Below are positions 6,348 through 12,367 of a stretch of 13,809 nt of DNA, piece after piece. The notes under the pieces are model-generated. The model was given only the letters and a program-made list of their open reading frames with translations. It searched no databases and was not told the DNA's origin. The DNA is from JBOGUF01 sp050696075 (GTDB lineage Bacteria > Chloroflexota > Chloroflexia > Thermomicrobiales > UBA6265): NCBI GenBank assembly GCA_050696075.1, contig JBOGUF010000081.1:1-13809 (forward strand). The letters run 5' to 3'. The position numbers and the translations under genes were made by a program. How positions within the stretch are numbered: the first letter of the stretch is position 1; each line of letters begins with the position of its first letter.

Positions 6348-7350
6348 ACCAGAGCGTTTGCAGCAGCAGCGCCTTGTGAAGGTGGAGGCGGTTTTCGGCC
6401 TGGTCGAAGATGATCGATTGAGGTCCGTCGGCGACGTCGGCGTCGACCTCCTCACCCCGCCGCATTGGCAGACAATGCATAAAGACTGCCGTCGGTTTGG
6501 CGTCGGCCATGACCTCCATCGTCACACGATAGGGCGCCAGCCGCGTCGCTTTGAGTGTGTCGTCCGCTTCGCCCATGCTCTGATGCACGTCGGTATAGAC
6601 CGCGTCGGCGTCCGCCACGGCCGCCTTCACGTCGTCGGTAATCAAGATCGTGGCGCCGCTGGCCGCGGCCAAACGCCGCGCCCGCGTCACGACGGCGGCG
6701 TCCGGCTGGTACTCCTCCGGCACCGCCACTGCCACACTCATCCCCATCGCGCTGCACGACATGAGCAACGAGTGGCAGACGTTGTTGCCGTCGCCCAGAT
6801 AGGTGAACTTCAATCCCCGCAGTTCGCCGAAGCGCTCCTGCATCGCCAGCAAGTCGCCGAGCGGTTCGATCGGGTGACACTTGGCAGTGAGCGCATTGAA
6901 GACCGGCACCGTCGCGCCAGCCGCGAAGTCGAGAAGGTCGTCATGGTTTGCAACACGGACCGCGATCGCGTTGACCATGCGGCTCATAATTTGCGCCGTG
7001 TCCCCGATCGTTTCGCCTCGTTTCAGTTGCAGATCCTGAACGCCAAGAAAGATCGCCTGCCCACCCAGTTGCTCCATGCCGACCTGGAAGGCGGTGCGCG
7101 TGCGCGTGCTCGGATGTTGGAAGAGCAGCCCGATCGTCTTGCCGGAGAGGTGGGTGTGCGGTTGCCCGGTCCGGCGCAGCGTTTTCAGCCGCGTCGCCGT
7201 CTGCAACAATTCGGCGATCTCGTCCGGCGCGAGGTCGGCGTCGTCGAGCACGCTCCGCCCGCGCAGCCGCCCGCTGACCCCCAACGGCCCGAACTCCGTC
7301 CGGTTCGCCACCCCTGCCTCTTCAAATGGAGCGTGTGTCGTCGTATCCAA
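6346..7350 (-). CDS. Ornithine carbamoyltransferase paralogue with altered HPxQ motif
   Basis: A 334-residue member of the aspartate/ornithine carbamoyltransferase family. The carbamoyl-phosphate motif STRTR is at 81-85, DGNNV at 187-191, SMG at 258-260 in DVHQSMG, and HCLP at 292-295. The usual HPxQ is HPIE (159-162), and the preceding LTD/LSD is LTAK. The usual Trp of the DVWxSMG loop is His256. It is highly similar along its length to the neighbouring upstream copy, so it is a tandem duplicate that has diverged at active-site positions. It may transfer carbamoyl to ornithine with changed kinetics, use a different amine, or be regulatory. The start is a TTG at 7350 next to a heptamer-like purine-rich stretch that can act as ribosome-binding site; a GTG at codon 14 is an alternative. 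It is followed by lysW. Confidence 0.85.
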   Translation of the reverse strand: MDTTTHAPFEEAGVANRTEFGPLGVSGRLRGRSVLDDADLAPDEIAELLQTATRLKTLRRTGQPHTHLSGKTIGLLFQHPSTRTRTAFQVGMEQLGGQAIFLGVQDLQLKRGETIGDTAQIMSRMVNAIAVRVANHDDLLDFAAGATVPVFNALTAKCHPIEPLGDLLAMQERFGELRGLKFTYLGDGNNVCHSLLMSCSAMGMSVAVAVPEEYQPDAAVVTRARRLAAASGATILITDDVKAAVADADAVYTDVHQSMGEADDTLKATRLAPYRVTMEVMADAKPTAVFMHCLPMRRGEEVDADVADGPQSIIFDQAENRLHLHKALLLQTLW

Positions 7351-7357
7351 GTCGATA

Positions 7358-7385
7358 CGCCTTCCCTCTTCCGCCTTCCACCTCC
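7358..7385. repeat. CGCCTTC-type heptamers between the two argF copies
   Basis: Four 7-base units (CGCCTTC, CCTCTTC, CGCCTTC, CACCTCC) fill most of the 36-base gap between the stop of the first argF and the start of the second. On the minus strand they read as purine-rich GGAGGTG/GAAGAGG and so double as the likely ribosome-binding region. The same unit recurs at 8721-8744. Confidence 0.7.
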
Positions 7386-7386
7386 G

Positions 7387-8487
7387 TCAGCACATCGTGT
7401 GCAGCAGCAGCGCCTTTTGCAGGTGCAACCGGTTCTCGGCTTGGTCGAAGATGATTGATCGTGGGCCGTCCGCGATCTCCGTCGCGACCTCTTCGTCGCG
7501 ATGCATCGGCAGGCAGTGCATGAAGATCGCCGCCGGTTTGGCGGCATCCATAAGTGCCTCCGTCACCTTGTACGAGGCGAGGGCGACCGCTCGCGCCGCG
7601 CCGTCGGAGTGGCCGAGGCTGACATGGACGTCGGTGTAGACCGCGTCGGCGTCCTTGACCGCCGCGTAGGGGTCGTCGGTGATCTCGATTGTGGCGTGCG
7701 AGGCCTTCGCCAGCCACTGCGCCTGGGTGACAAGCTCCGGGTCTGGCTGGTACCTGGCCGGCGCCCCGACCGCGACGCTGACGCCCATCGCCGCGCAGGC
7801 GAGGAGCAGCGAACAGGCGACGTTGTTGCCATCGCCCAGGAATGCCAGCTTTAGCCCCTTCAACGTGCCGAAGTTCTCTTGCAACGTCAGCAGGTCGGCC
7901 AGGGCTTGCAGCGGGTGGTGGGTGTCGGAGAGCGCGTTCATCACTGGGATCGAGGCCGACTCCCGCAGCTGAATGAGACTGTCGTGGCTTGCGACCCGGG
8001 CGGCGACGGCGTCGACGTAGCGCGACAAGATCTGCGCCGTGTCGCCGATCGTCTCGCCCCGCTTCATCTGGAGGTCGTTGACGCCGAGAAAGATCGCCTG
8101 CCCGCCGAGTTGGGCCATCCCCGCCTCGAAGGCAACCCGTGTTCGGGTGCTGGGGTGCTCGAAGAGGAGTCCAAGGGTCTTGCCGGGCAGGTACGGGTGC
8201 GGTTCGCCGTTGCGGTGCATCCGCTTCAGCCGGGTTGCGGTATCGAGCAACTCGGCGACCTCGTCTGCCGTCAGGTCGGTGTCGACGAGCAGGCTGCGAC
8301 CCCGCAGGCGTGTGCTGAGGGTAAAGGATTTCACTTTTGCGAGCGCGGGGCCGCCGAGTGAGACGGTCCGCTCCGAGGCAGGCATGTTGGTCAAGTCGAC
8401 CGGCTCGGTCACGATCGACTGTAACCGCGGTCCCGCATCAGGCGTCGTCGGTTGCAGCCGCGATGCGGCGGACGTGGCGTCGTGCAT
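7387..8487 (-). CDS. argF: Ornithine carbamoyltransferase ArgF
   Basis: This 366-residue cytoplasmic enzyme transfers the carbamoyl group from carbamoyl phosphate to ornithine, giving citrulline. STRTR is at 113-117, the canonical HPxQ is HPLQ at 191-194, DGNNV at 219-223 and HCLP at 324-327. The ornithine loop is DVHVSLG (286-292) instead of the common DVWxSMG. The N-terminus is about 50 residues longer than usual before the conserved LRGRSLL. The ATG at 8487 is preceded by GGAGG 9 bases away; the frame runs open to 8916, but that stretch is T-box leader. It is the first gene behind the arginine T-box. The HPxQ motif makes it the better candidate for the true ArgF of the pair. Confidence 0.88.
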   Translation of the reverse strand: MHDATSAASRLQPTTPDAGPRLQSIVTEPVDLTNMPASERTVSLGGPALAKVKSFTLSTRLRGRSLLVDTDLTADEVAELLDTATRLKRMHRNGEPHPYLPGKTLGLLFEHPSTRTRVAFEAGMAQLGGQAIFLGVNDLQMKRGETIGDTAQILSRYVDAVAARVASHDSLIQLRESASIPVMNALSDTHHPLQALADLLTLQENFGTLKGLKLAFLGDGNNVACSLLLACAAMGVSVAVGAPARYQPDPELVTQAQWLAKASHATIEITDDPYAAVKDADAVYTDVHVSLGHSDGAARAVALASYKVTEALMDAAKPAAIFMHCLPMHRDEEVATEIADGPRSIIFDQAENRLHLQKALLLHTMC

Positions 8488-8516
8488 GGTGGTTTCCCTC
8501 CGGTTCCGGTGCGTAT

Positions 8517-8552
8517 CGCGACGCTCCGTGCTCGCGGCGGCCGTCCGTCGCG
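8517..8552 (-). other. Hairpin between T-box and argF ribosome-binding site
   Basis: Seven-base arms CGCGACG (8552-8546) and CGTCGCG (8523-8517) form a stem enclosing 22 bases. It would bring CCCUUCGG (8562-8555) next to the Shine-Dalgarno CCGGAGGG (8503-8496), helping the proposed sequestrator. Confidence 0.5.
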
Positions 8553-8675
8553 AACCGAAGGGGCGAGAGGCGTCAACTCCCGCGGTACCACCCTCCTTGC
8601 ATGGGATCGGGTCCGATGCATCTCTTGGTTGAGTCTTGCGTGGGAACCACCCACCCGGACCTACTTGGACGAGTA

Positions 8676-8702
8676 CCCAGTGCCCAGTGCCCAGTGCCCA
8701 GT
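8676..8702. repeat. CCCAGTG heptamer array in the Stem II loop of the arginine T-box
   Basis: Three exact CCCAGTG units plus CCCAGT. This is one of three different heptamer arrays in the 110-base loop closed by GGACGAG/CUCGUCC. Confidence 0.95.
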
Positions 8703-8720
8703 TCGTGTTGCTGAGCGTTT

Positions 8721-8744
8721 CCGCCTTCCGCCTTCCGCCTTCCG
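8721..8744. repeat. CCGCCTT heptamer array in the Stem II loop
   Basis: Three exact CCGCCTT units plus CCG, in the same Stem II loop. The unit is also present between the two argF genes (7358-7385). Confidence 0.95.
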
Positions 8745-8747
8745 ATT

Positions 8748-8778
8748 GCTGACGGCTGACGGCTGACGGCTGACGGCT
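8748..8778. repeat. GCTGACG heptamer array in the Stem II loop
   Basis: Four exact GCTGACG units plus GCT, ending a few bases from the Stem II helix. It is unrelated in sequence to the two other arrays in the same loop. Confidence 0.95.
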
Positions 8779-8939
8779 AAAGGCTCGTCCTGTTTCGGCC
8801 GGCCGCTCGGGGGCGCGTTCGGGGGCGAATCGCCGGTCCCGGGCTTCCACCCTCCCCGGGTCGCTTGGGCGATGCTGCCCCGTACTCCTCCCCGTCAACG
8901 CGGGCGGTGTGGACAACGACGCTGTCGCCCACGGGAATA

Positions 8940-8969
8940 CGAATAGCTCTTCGGTTGTGCGGTTGGAAA
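8940..8969 (-). promoter_or_regulatory. Weak candidate promoter for the arginine T-box unit
   Basis: TTTCCA (8969-8964), an 18-base spacer and TATTCG (8945-8940) on the minus strand, about 45 bases before T-box Stem I. Both boxes are poor matches. Readthrough from argG, which ends at 9064 without a clear terminator, is an alternative source of the transcript. The 9063-8970 stretch holds only GC-rich dyads without a T-run. Confidence 0.25.
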
Positions 8970-9063
8970 GCGCTGGCGGGCGACCGTCAGCGCGTCGTAC
9001 GGAACCGACGCGCCGGTCGCCCCAGCGGAGAGCGGGAGGGGCCCTCCGCCAACGGGTTCAGTG

Positions 9064-10320
9064 TCATTGTCTGATCCCCACTTCCCCCTGCTGGACGAGG
9101 CGGTCCCGCATCGCGGCGACCTTCTGACCGAGGCCGAAGAGCCTGATGAAACCCTCCGCGTCGGCCTGCCGGTAAACGTCGTCCGCGCCGAACGTCGCCA
9201 GGTCTTCCTGGTAGAGCCCGAACCGGGATTGGCGGCCAACCGCCGTGCAACTCCCCTTATAGAGCTTCAACCGGACGTCACCGGTGACGACCTCCTGGGT
9301 CTTCTCGACAAAGGCGTCGAGCGCGGCCTTGATCGGCGTGAACCACTGGCCGTTGTAGACCAAGTCGGCGTACGTCAGCGCAAGCGTATCTTTGAGCCGC
9401 ATCGTCAGTTTGTCAAGTGCGAGATGCTCTAGCTCCTTGTGGGCAGTCTCCAAAATCGTGCCGCCCGGCGTCTCGTAGATGCCCCGGCTCTTCATCCCGA
9501 CCAGGCGATTCTCGAGCAGATCGACCCGCCCGACGCCGTGCTTCCCGCCCAACTCGTTGAGCAACGTGACCAACTCGACCGGATCGAGCCGCTGCCCATT
9601 GACCGCGACCGGCCACCCCTGCTCGAACGAGACCGTGACGTACTCGGGGGTATCAGGCGCCTCTTCCGGCGCCACGGTGAGGTCGAAAGCGTCGGCCGGC
9701 GCCTCGCTCCACGGGTCTTCGAGGATGCCGCCCTCGTGCGAGAGGTGCCAGAGGTTGCCGTCGAGCGAGTAGATCTTCGCCTTGGTTGCGGCGACCGGGA
9801 CGTTGTGCCCCTCGGCATACGCGATGGCGTCTTCCCGCGACCGGATGTGCCACTGCCGCCAGGGGGCGATGATCTTCAAGTGCGGCGCCAGCGCCATGTA
9901 GGTCAACTCGAAGCGAACCTGGTCGTTCCCCTTGCCGGTGCAGCCGTGGGCAACCGCGTCCGCGCCTTCGAGCAGGGCGACCTCGACCTGATGCTTGGCA
10001 ATCAGCGGCCGGGCCATCGCCGTCCCGAGCAGATACTTCCGCTCGTAGATCGCGCCGGAGCGCAGCGTCGGGAAGACGTACTCTTTGAGGAACTCCTCGC
10101 GGAGGTCCCGCACGTATGCCTTCGACGCGCCGCTGGCGAGCGCCTTCTCCTCGATGCCGGAGAGGTCGTCGGGCTGGCCGACGTTCGCCGCGAAGGCAAT
10201 CACCTCGCAGCGAAAGTTCTCTTTGAGCCAGGGGATGATGCAGGACGTATCGAGCCCGCCCGAATAGGCGAGGACGACCTTGCCCAGTGATTGTTTCTCA
10301 GTGGTGGATGACGCGGCCAC
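9064..10320 (-). CDS. argG: Argininosuccinate synthase ArgG
   Basis: This 418-residue cytoplasmic enzyme condenses citrulline and aspartate with ATP to argininosuccinate, the step after ArgF. The N-type ATP pyrophosphatase P-loop AYSGGLDTS is at 18-26, YLLGTAMARP at 96-105 and HGCTGKGNDQVRFE at 125-138. The C-terminal multimerisation region (KLYKGSC..GRQSR) is complete. The start is a GTG at 10320 with GGGAGG 6 bases upstream (10332-10327). The frame is open 14 codons further, but those lack homology. It lies upstream of the arginine T-box unit on the same strand and has its own promoter, with no T-box of its own. Confidence 0.95.
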   Translation of the reverse strand: MAASSTTEKQSLGKVVLAYSGGLDTSCIIPWLKENFRCEVIAFAANVGQPDDLSGIEEKALASGASKAYVRDLREEFLKEYVFPTLRSGAIYERKYLLGTAMARPLIAKHQVEVALLEGADAVAHGCTGKGNDQVRFELTYMALAPHLKIIAPWRQWHIRSREDAIAYAEGHNVPVAATKAKIYSLDGNLWHLSHEGGILEDPWSEAPADAFDLTVAPEEAPDTPEYVTVSFEQGWPVAVNGQRLDPVELVTLLNELGGKHGVGRVDLLENRLVGMKSRGIYETPGGTILETAHKELEHLALDKLTMRLKDTLALTYADLVYNGQWFTPIKAALDAFVEKTQEVVTGDVRLKLYKGSCTAVGRQSRFGLYQEDLATFGADDVYRQADAEGFIRLFGLGQKVAAMRDRLVQQGEVGIRQ

Positions 10321-10397
10321 CTGGGACCTCCCGAATCGCGAACCTACACCGCAACCGAACAACCAGCGCGCGCGAAACGCGAGCGACGAACCGTTAC

Positions 10398-10422
10398 GCC
10401 GAACGGGGAGCGCCCGTTCGGC
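10398..10422 (-). other. Perfect 10-bp hairpin in the argG leader
   Basis: GCCGAACGGG and CCCGTTCGGC flank a 5-base loop, about 80 bases before the GTG of argG. No T-run follows. It could be an mRNA-stability element or part of an attenuator; nothing in the sequence decides this. Confidence 0.5.
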
Positions 10423-10519
10423 CGGTACGTGTACGGTAGATTCGCTTCGGGAACGGATAGGACACCCTTCGGTCCCTCTTCAATCGGTCCTTGGCACGCG
10501 GCATGTGGCACAGGAAGAT

Positions 10520-10535
10520 TGTGACTTCTGTCACA
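10520..10535. promoter_or_regulatory. Palindromic operator-like site at the argG transcription start
   Basis: TGTGACTTCTGTCACA is a perfect 6-4-6 inverted repeat and fits TGTGA-N6-TCACA, the consensus half-sites of CRP/FNR-family regulators. It begins 7 bases downstream of the predicted argG -10 box, so it covers about +1 to +16. That position suits repression by steric block more than activation. The regulator is not in the window. Confidence 0.55.
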
Positions 10536-10541
10536 GAGCGG

Positions 10542-10571
10542 ACGATACCGGCTGATGTGTAGGTTTGTCAA
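10542..10571 (-). promoter_or_regulatory. Promoter of argG
   Basis: A perfect -35 TTGACA (10571-10566), an 18-base spacer and -10 TATCGT (10547-10542) on the minus strand. The TGA of the -35 box is the stop codon of the upstream Uma2 gene. The predicted leader of about 215 bases contains the operator-like palindrome and the 10398-10422 hairpin. Confidence 0.65.
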
Positions 10572-11134
10572 GGGTTAAACGGCGAATCGACGCCGGCGAA
10601 GAGCGCATCGACGTCGAATTCTAGACCGGGCAGAACGCGAGAGCGAAAGATCGACCCATCGAGCGGAATCGGTTGGAAGCCGTCTGGTGTTAGGGCGAAG
10701 GGGAAGAACTGCCGGACGGGCGGATCGGCCAGCCAATACTCCCGCACGCCGGCTCGCGCGTAAAGCGCCAACTTTTCGCCCAGGTCGCGGTGGCGAGTCG
10801 AGGGCGACAGTATCTCGACGACGAGGTCAGGCGCGCCGTGCGTGCCGTTGCTGATCACGATCGACGCTCGTTCGCGGCTGATGTAGATAATGTCCGGCTG
10901 AATGATGTCGTGCGGGCCGAGATGCACGTCGAGCGGTGCAGACGCAACCCAGCCGACTCGGCTCGGCTTGACGAAGCTATCAAGAACTTGCACGAGATCC
11001 TTCAAAACGATCTGGTGCAACCAGGTCGGGGCAGGGCTCACGACGATGACTCCGCCGATCAGCTCGTAGCGATTGCCGTCTTCCGGCATCCGGCAGAGGT
11101 CGTCGTAGGTCTTCAGTCGTGCGGTCGTCGCCAC
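10568..11134 (-). CDS. Uma2-family (DUF820) PD-(D/E)xK nuclease-fold protein
   Basis: This 188-residue protein shows the Uma2 pattern: YDDLCRMPEDGNRYELIGG near the N-terminus, IIQPDIIYIS with Asp81, DLVVEILSPST with Glu107, Lys121 in GEKLALY, and GVREYWLADP. The family has a restriction-endonuclease-like fold and is expanded in cyanobacteria and Chloroflexi. Its biological role is unknown, so no specific function is assigned. The start is a GTG at 11134 because AAGGAGG lies 6 bases upstream (11147-11141); the frame is open to 11194 without homology. The stop lies inside the argG -35 box. Confidence 0.85.
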   Translation of the reverse strand: MATTARLKTYDDLCRMPEDGNRYELIGGVIVVSPAPTWLHQIVLKDLVQVLDSFVKPSRVGWVASAPLDVHLGPHDIIQPDIIYISRERASIVISNGTHGAPDLVVEILSPSTRHRDLGEKLALYARAGVREYWLADPPVRQFFPFALTPDGFQPIPLDGSIFRSRVLPGLEFDVDALFAGVDSPFNP

Positions 11135-11206
11135 GCCGAGCCTCCTTGGTGACCCATCGCGGCTAGCCTGACGCATCGGCGGCTGGGCTGTCAATCGCCG
11201 TCAGCG

Positions 11207-12097
11207 CTATGCGTCCGGGTCGTCCGTCGGAATCGCAAAGGCCAAATTCACCTGGACGACGGCGACGGCCTCCGTCGGGGCGGTCGGGTCGAATGGGGGC
11301 GCCATTCCGGTGATGGCGCGGCCGTAGACGTCGAAAGATGGTTGCTCGGCTTGGGGCACGCCGCAACCGCCCTCCGCGGCGGCCGGCGGGACCTCGCTGG
11401 AGAGCAACAATCCACCGAGCGCGACGCCGAGCACTTCGGCTTGTTGCTCGGCCCGACGGCGGGCGTCCTCGGTTGCCTGCTCCCGCGCCGTGTGCTGCAA
11501 CGGCGCGCAGTCGCCGATCTCATACGACGCGCCGACGCGGTCGATCATGAGGCCGACCTCCGGCGCGCCGTCGCCGACCGCGTTGATGATCGCGTTCAGC
11601 CCGTCGAGCGTCGGCTGCTCGACGCTGAAGTCAATCCGCGCGGCGAAACACGAGCTGCCCGGCCCAAAGTAGCTGCACCCAATAACCGGGCTGACGATCA
11701 CCTCGACGGTGTTCTCCTCGACGCCGTGGTCGTCGAGCGCGCGCAGGATCGGCTCGACGCGCATCCGGTCCGCCGCGCCCGGCGTCGCCTCCGGCTCCGG
11801 ATCGGTCCGCATGCCGGGGTAGTACTGATCGGAGCTCATCACGACCATTTGCACAATCGCCCGCTCGGCTGGGGCGGTGGCGCGGCCGGTGCCGGTGACG
11901 ACGATGCTCGGTCCATTCGGTCCGACCTGGGAGTTCGATGAGAAGTTCGCGAGGTAGACCGGGCTGCCATCCCCGTCCGACATCGCCTCGGTGAGCAGCG
12001 CCAAACCGATCATCGCGGTCAGCACGATCAAGATCGCCAGGAGGACATTGCGCCACGCGAAGGTGGCTGCCGTTCGCACCGCTGGGGCCGCGCGCAT
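11207..12097 (-). CDS. Membrane-anchored SIMPL-domain (DUF541) protein
   Basis: This 296-residue protein has one hydrophobic segment at about residues 17-36 (NVLLAILIVLTAMIGLALLT), probably an uncleaved anchor. The extracytoplasmic part begins with SIVVTGTGRATAPAERA, the typical start of the SIMPL domain (V.G.G....PD.A). The later segment with ATEDARRRAEQQAEVLGVALG, followed by a final beta-strand (VVQVNLAFAI), is also characteristic. It carries several cysteines (in GCSYFGPGSSC, GDCAPL and GGCGV) that could form disulfides outside the cell. The function of the family is poorly defined. The ATG has AAGGAGG 5 bases upstream. No link to the amino-acid genes is evident beyond shared strand. Confidence 0.85.
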   Translation of the reverse strand: MRAAPAVRTAATFAWRNVLLAILIVLTAMIGLALLTEAMSDGDGSPVYLANFSSNSQVGPNGPSIVVTGTGRATAPAERAIVQMVVMSSDQYYPGMRTDPEPEATPGAADRMRVEPILRALDDHGVEENTVEVIVSPVIGCSYFGPGSSCFAARIDFSVEQPTLDGLNAIINAVGDGAPEVGLMIDRVGASYEIGDCAPLQHTAREQATEDARRRAEQQAEVLGVALGGLLLSSEVPPAAAEGGCGVPQAEQPSFDVYGRAITGMAPPFDPTAPTEAVAVVQVNLAFAIPTDDPDA

Positions 12098-12367
12098 GGG
12101 ATCCTCCTTGCTGGCTTGCCGGCTTGGCGGAAAGAGGAGGGCGCGCCGGGACAAGCCGTCGGTCCGCCTACGAGACGTACAATGTCAAGCTACACCGGGT
12201 TCGCTTGCCGGACAAGCAACGCCCGCCTGGCGCAATCCCCTTGCCGCTGCACAGGACTTTCGTGCGGTCAGCCCGCCGCACCTCCGGGTCACATACGCTC
12301 GCCCCATACAATAGGCACGGAGGAGTGAGCATCGCTCCCGTGGTCCCAACTCGATTGGAGGTACGAC
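12098..12367. other. Divergent intergenic region between the SIMPL gene and the solute-binding protein
   Basis: 270 bases serve both directions. On the plus strand TACAAT at 12307-12312 is a fair -10 box, without a convincing -35, about 55 bases before the ATG at 12368. On the minus strand a perfect TTGACA (12188-12183) lacks a good -10 at the right spacing. A short dyad GCTTG/CAAGC lies around 12210-12226. I see no riboswitch, repeat array or RNA gene. Confidence 0.35.

Larger units (their letters stand above)
8496..8897 (-). promoter_or_regulatory. T-box riboswitch leader, arginine specifier, controlling the argF-argX unit
   Basis: The T-box core GGGTGGTACCGCG lies at 8593-8581 (minus). 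The antiterminator is GGAGGG/CCCUUC around the bulge UGGUACC, then GCGGGAG/CUCUCGC. Stem I (about 8897-8800) begins GACGGGGAGGAGUACGG. Its specifier region is GAACGCGCCCCC, with codon CGC (8817-8815, arginine) followed by the expected purine G. Stem II is GGACGAG/CUCGUCC (8790-8784 and 8673-8667), followed by AAGUAGGUCCGGGUGG as in the lysine leader. Stem III is the dyad around 8619-8598 (GCAUCGGACCCGAUCCCAUGC). Uncharged tRNA-Arg should activate argF and the genes behind it. The liberated CCCUUCGG (8562-8555) can pair with the argF Shine-Dalgarno CCGGAGGG (8503-8496), pointing to translational control. Confidence 0.9.

Noticed and set aside
8488..8916. N-terminal extension of argF by 143 codons
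   Set aside because: It translates the T-box leader and three repeat arrays; the ATG at 8487 has a GGAGG.
9001..9063. Intrinsic terminator after argG
   Set aside because: Only imperfect GGAGG/CCTCC dyads and no T-run; readthrough into the arginine T-box cannot be excluded.
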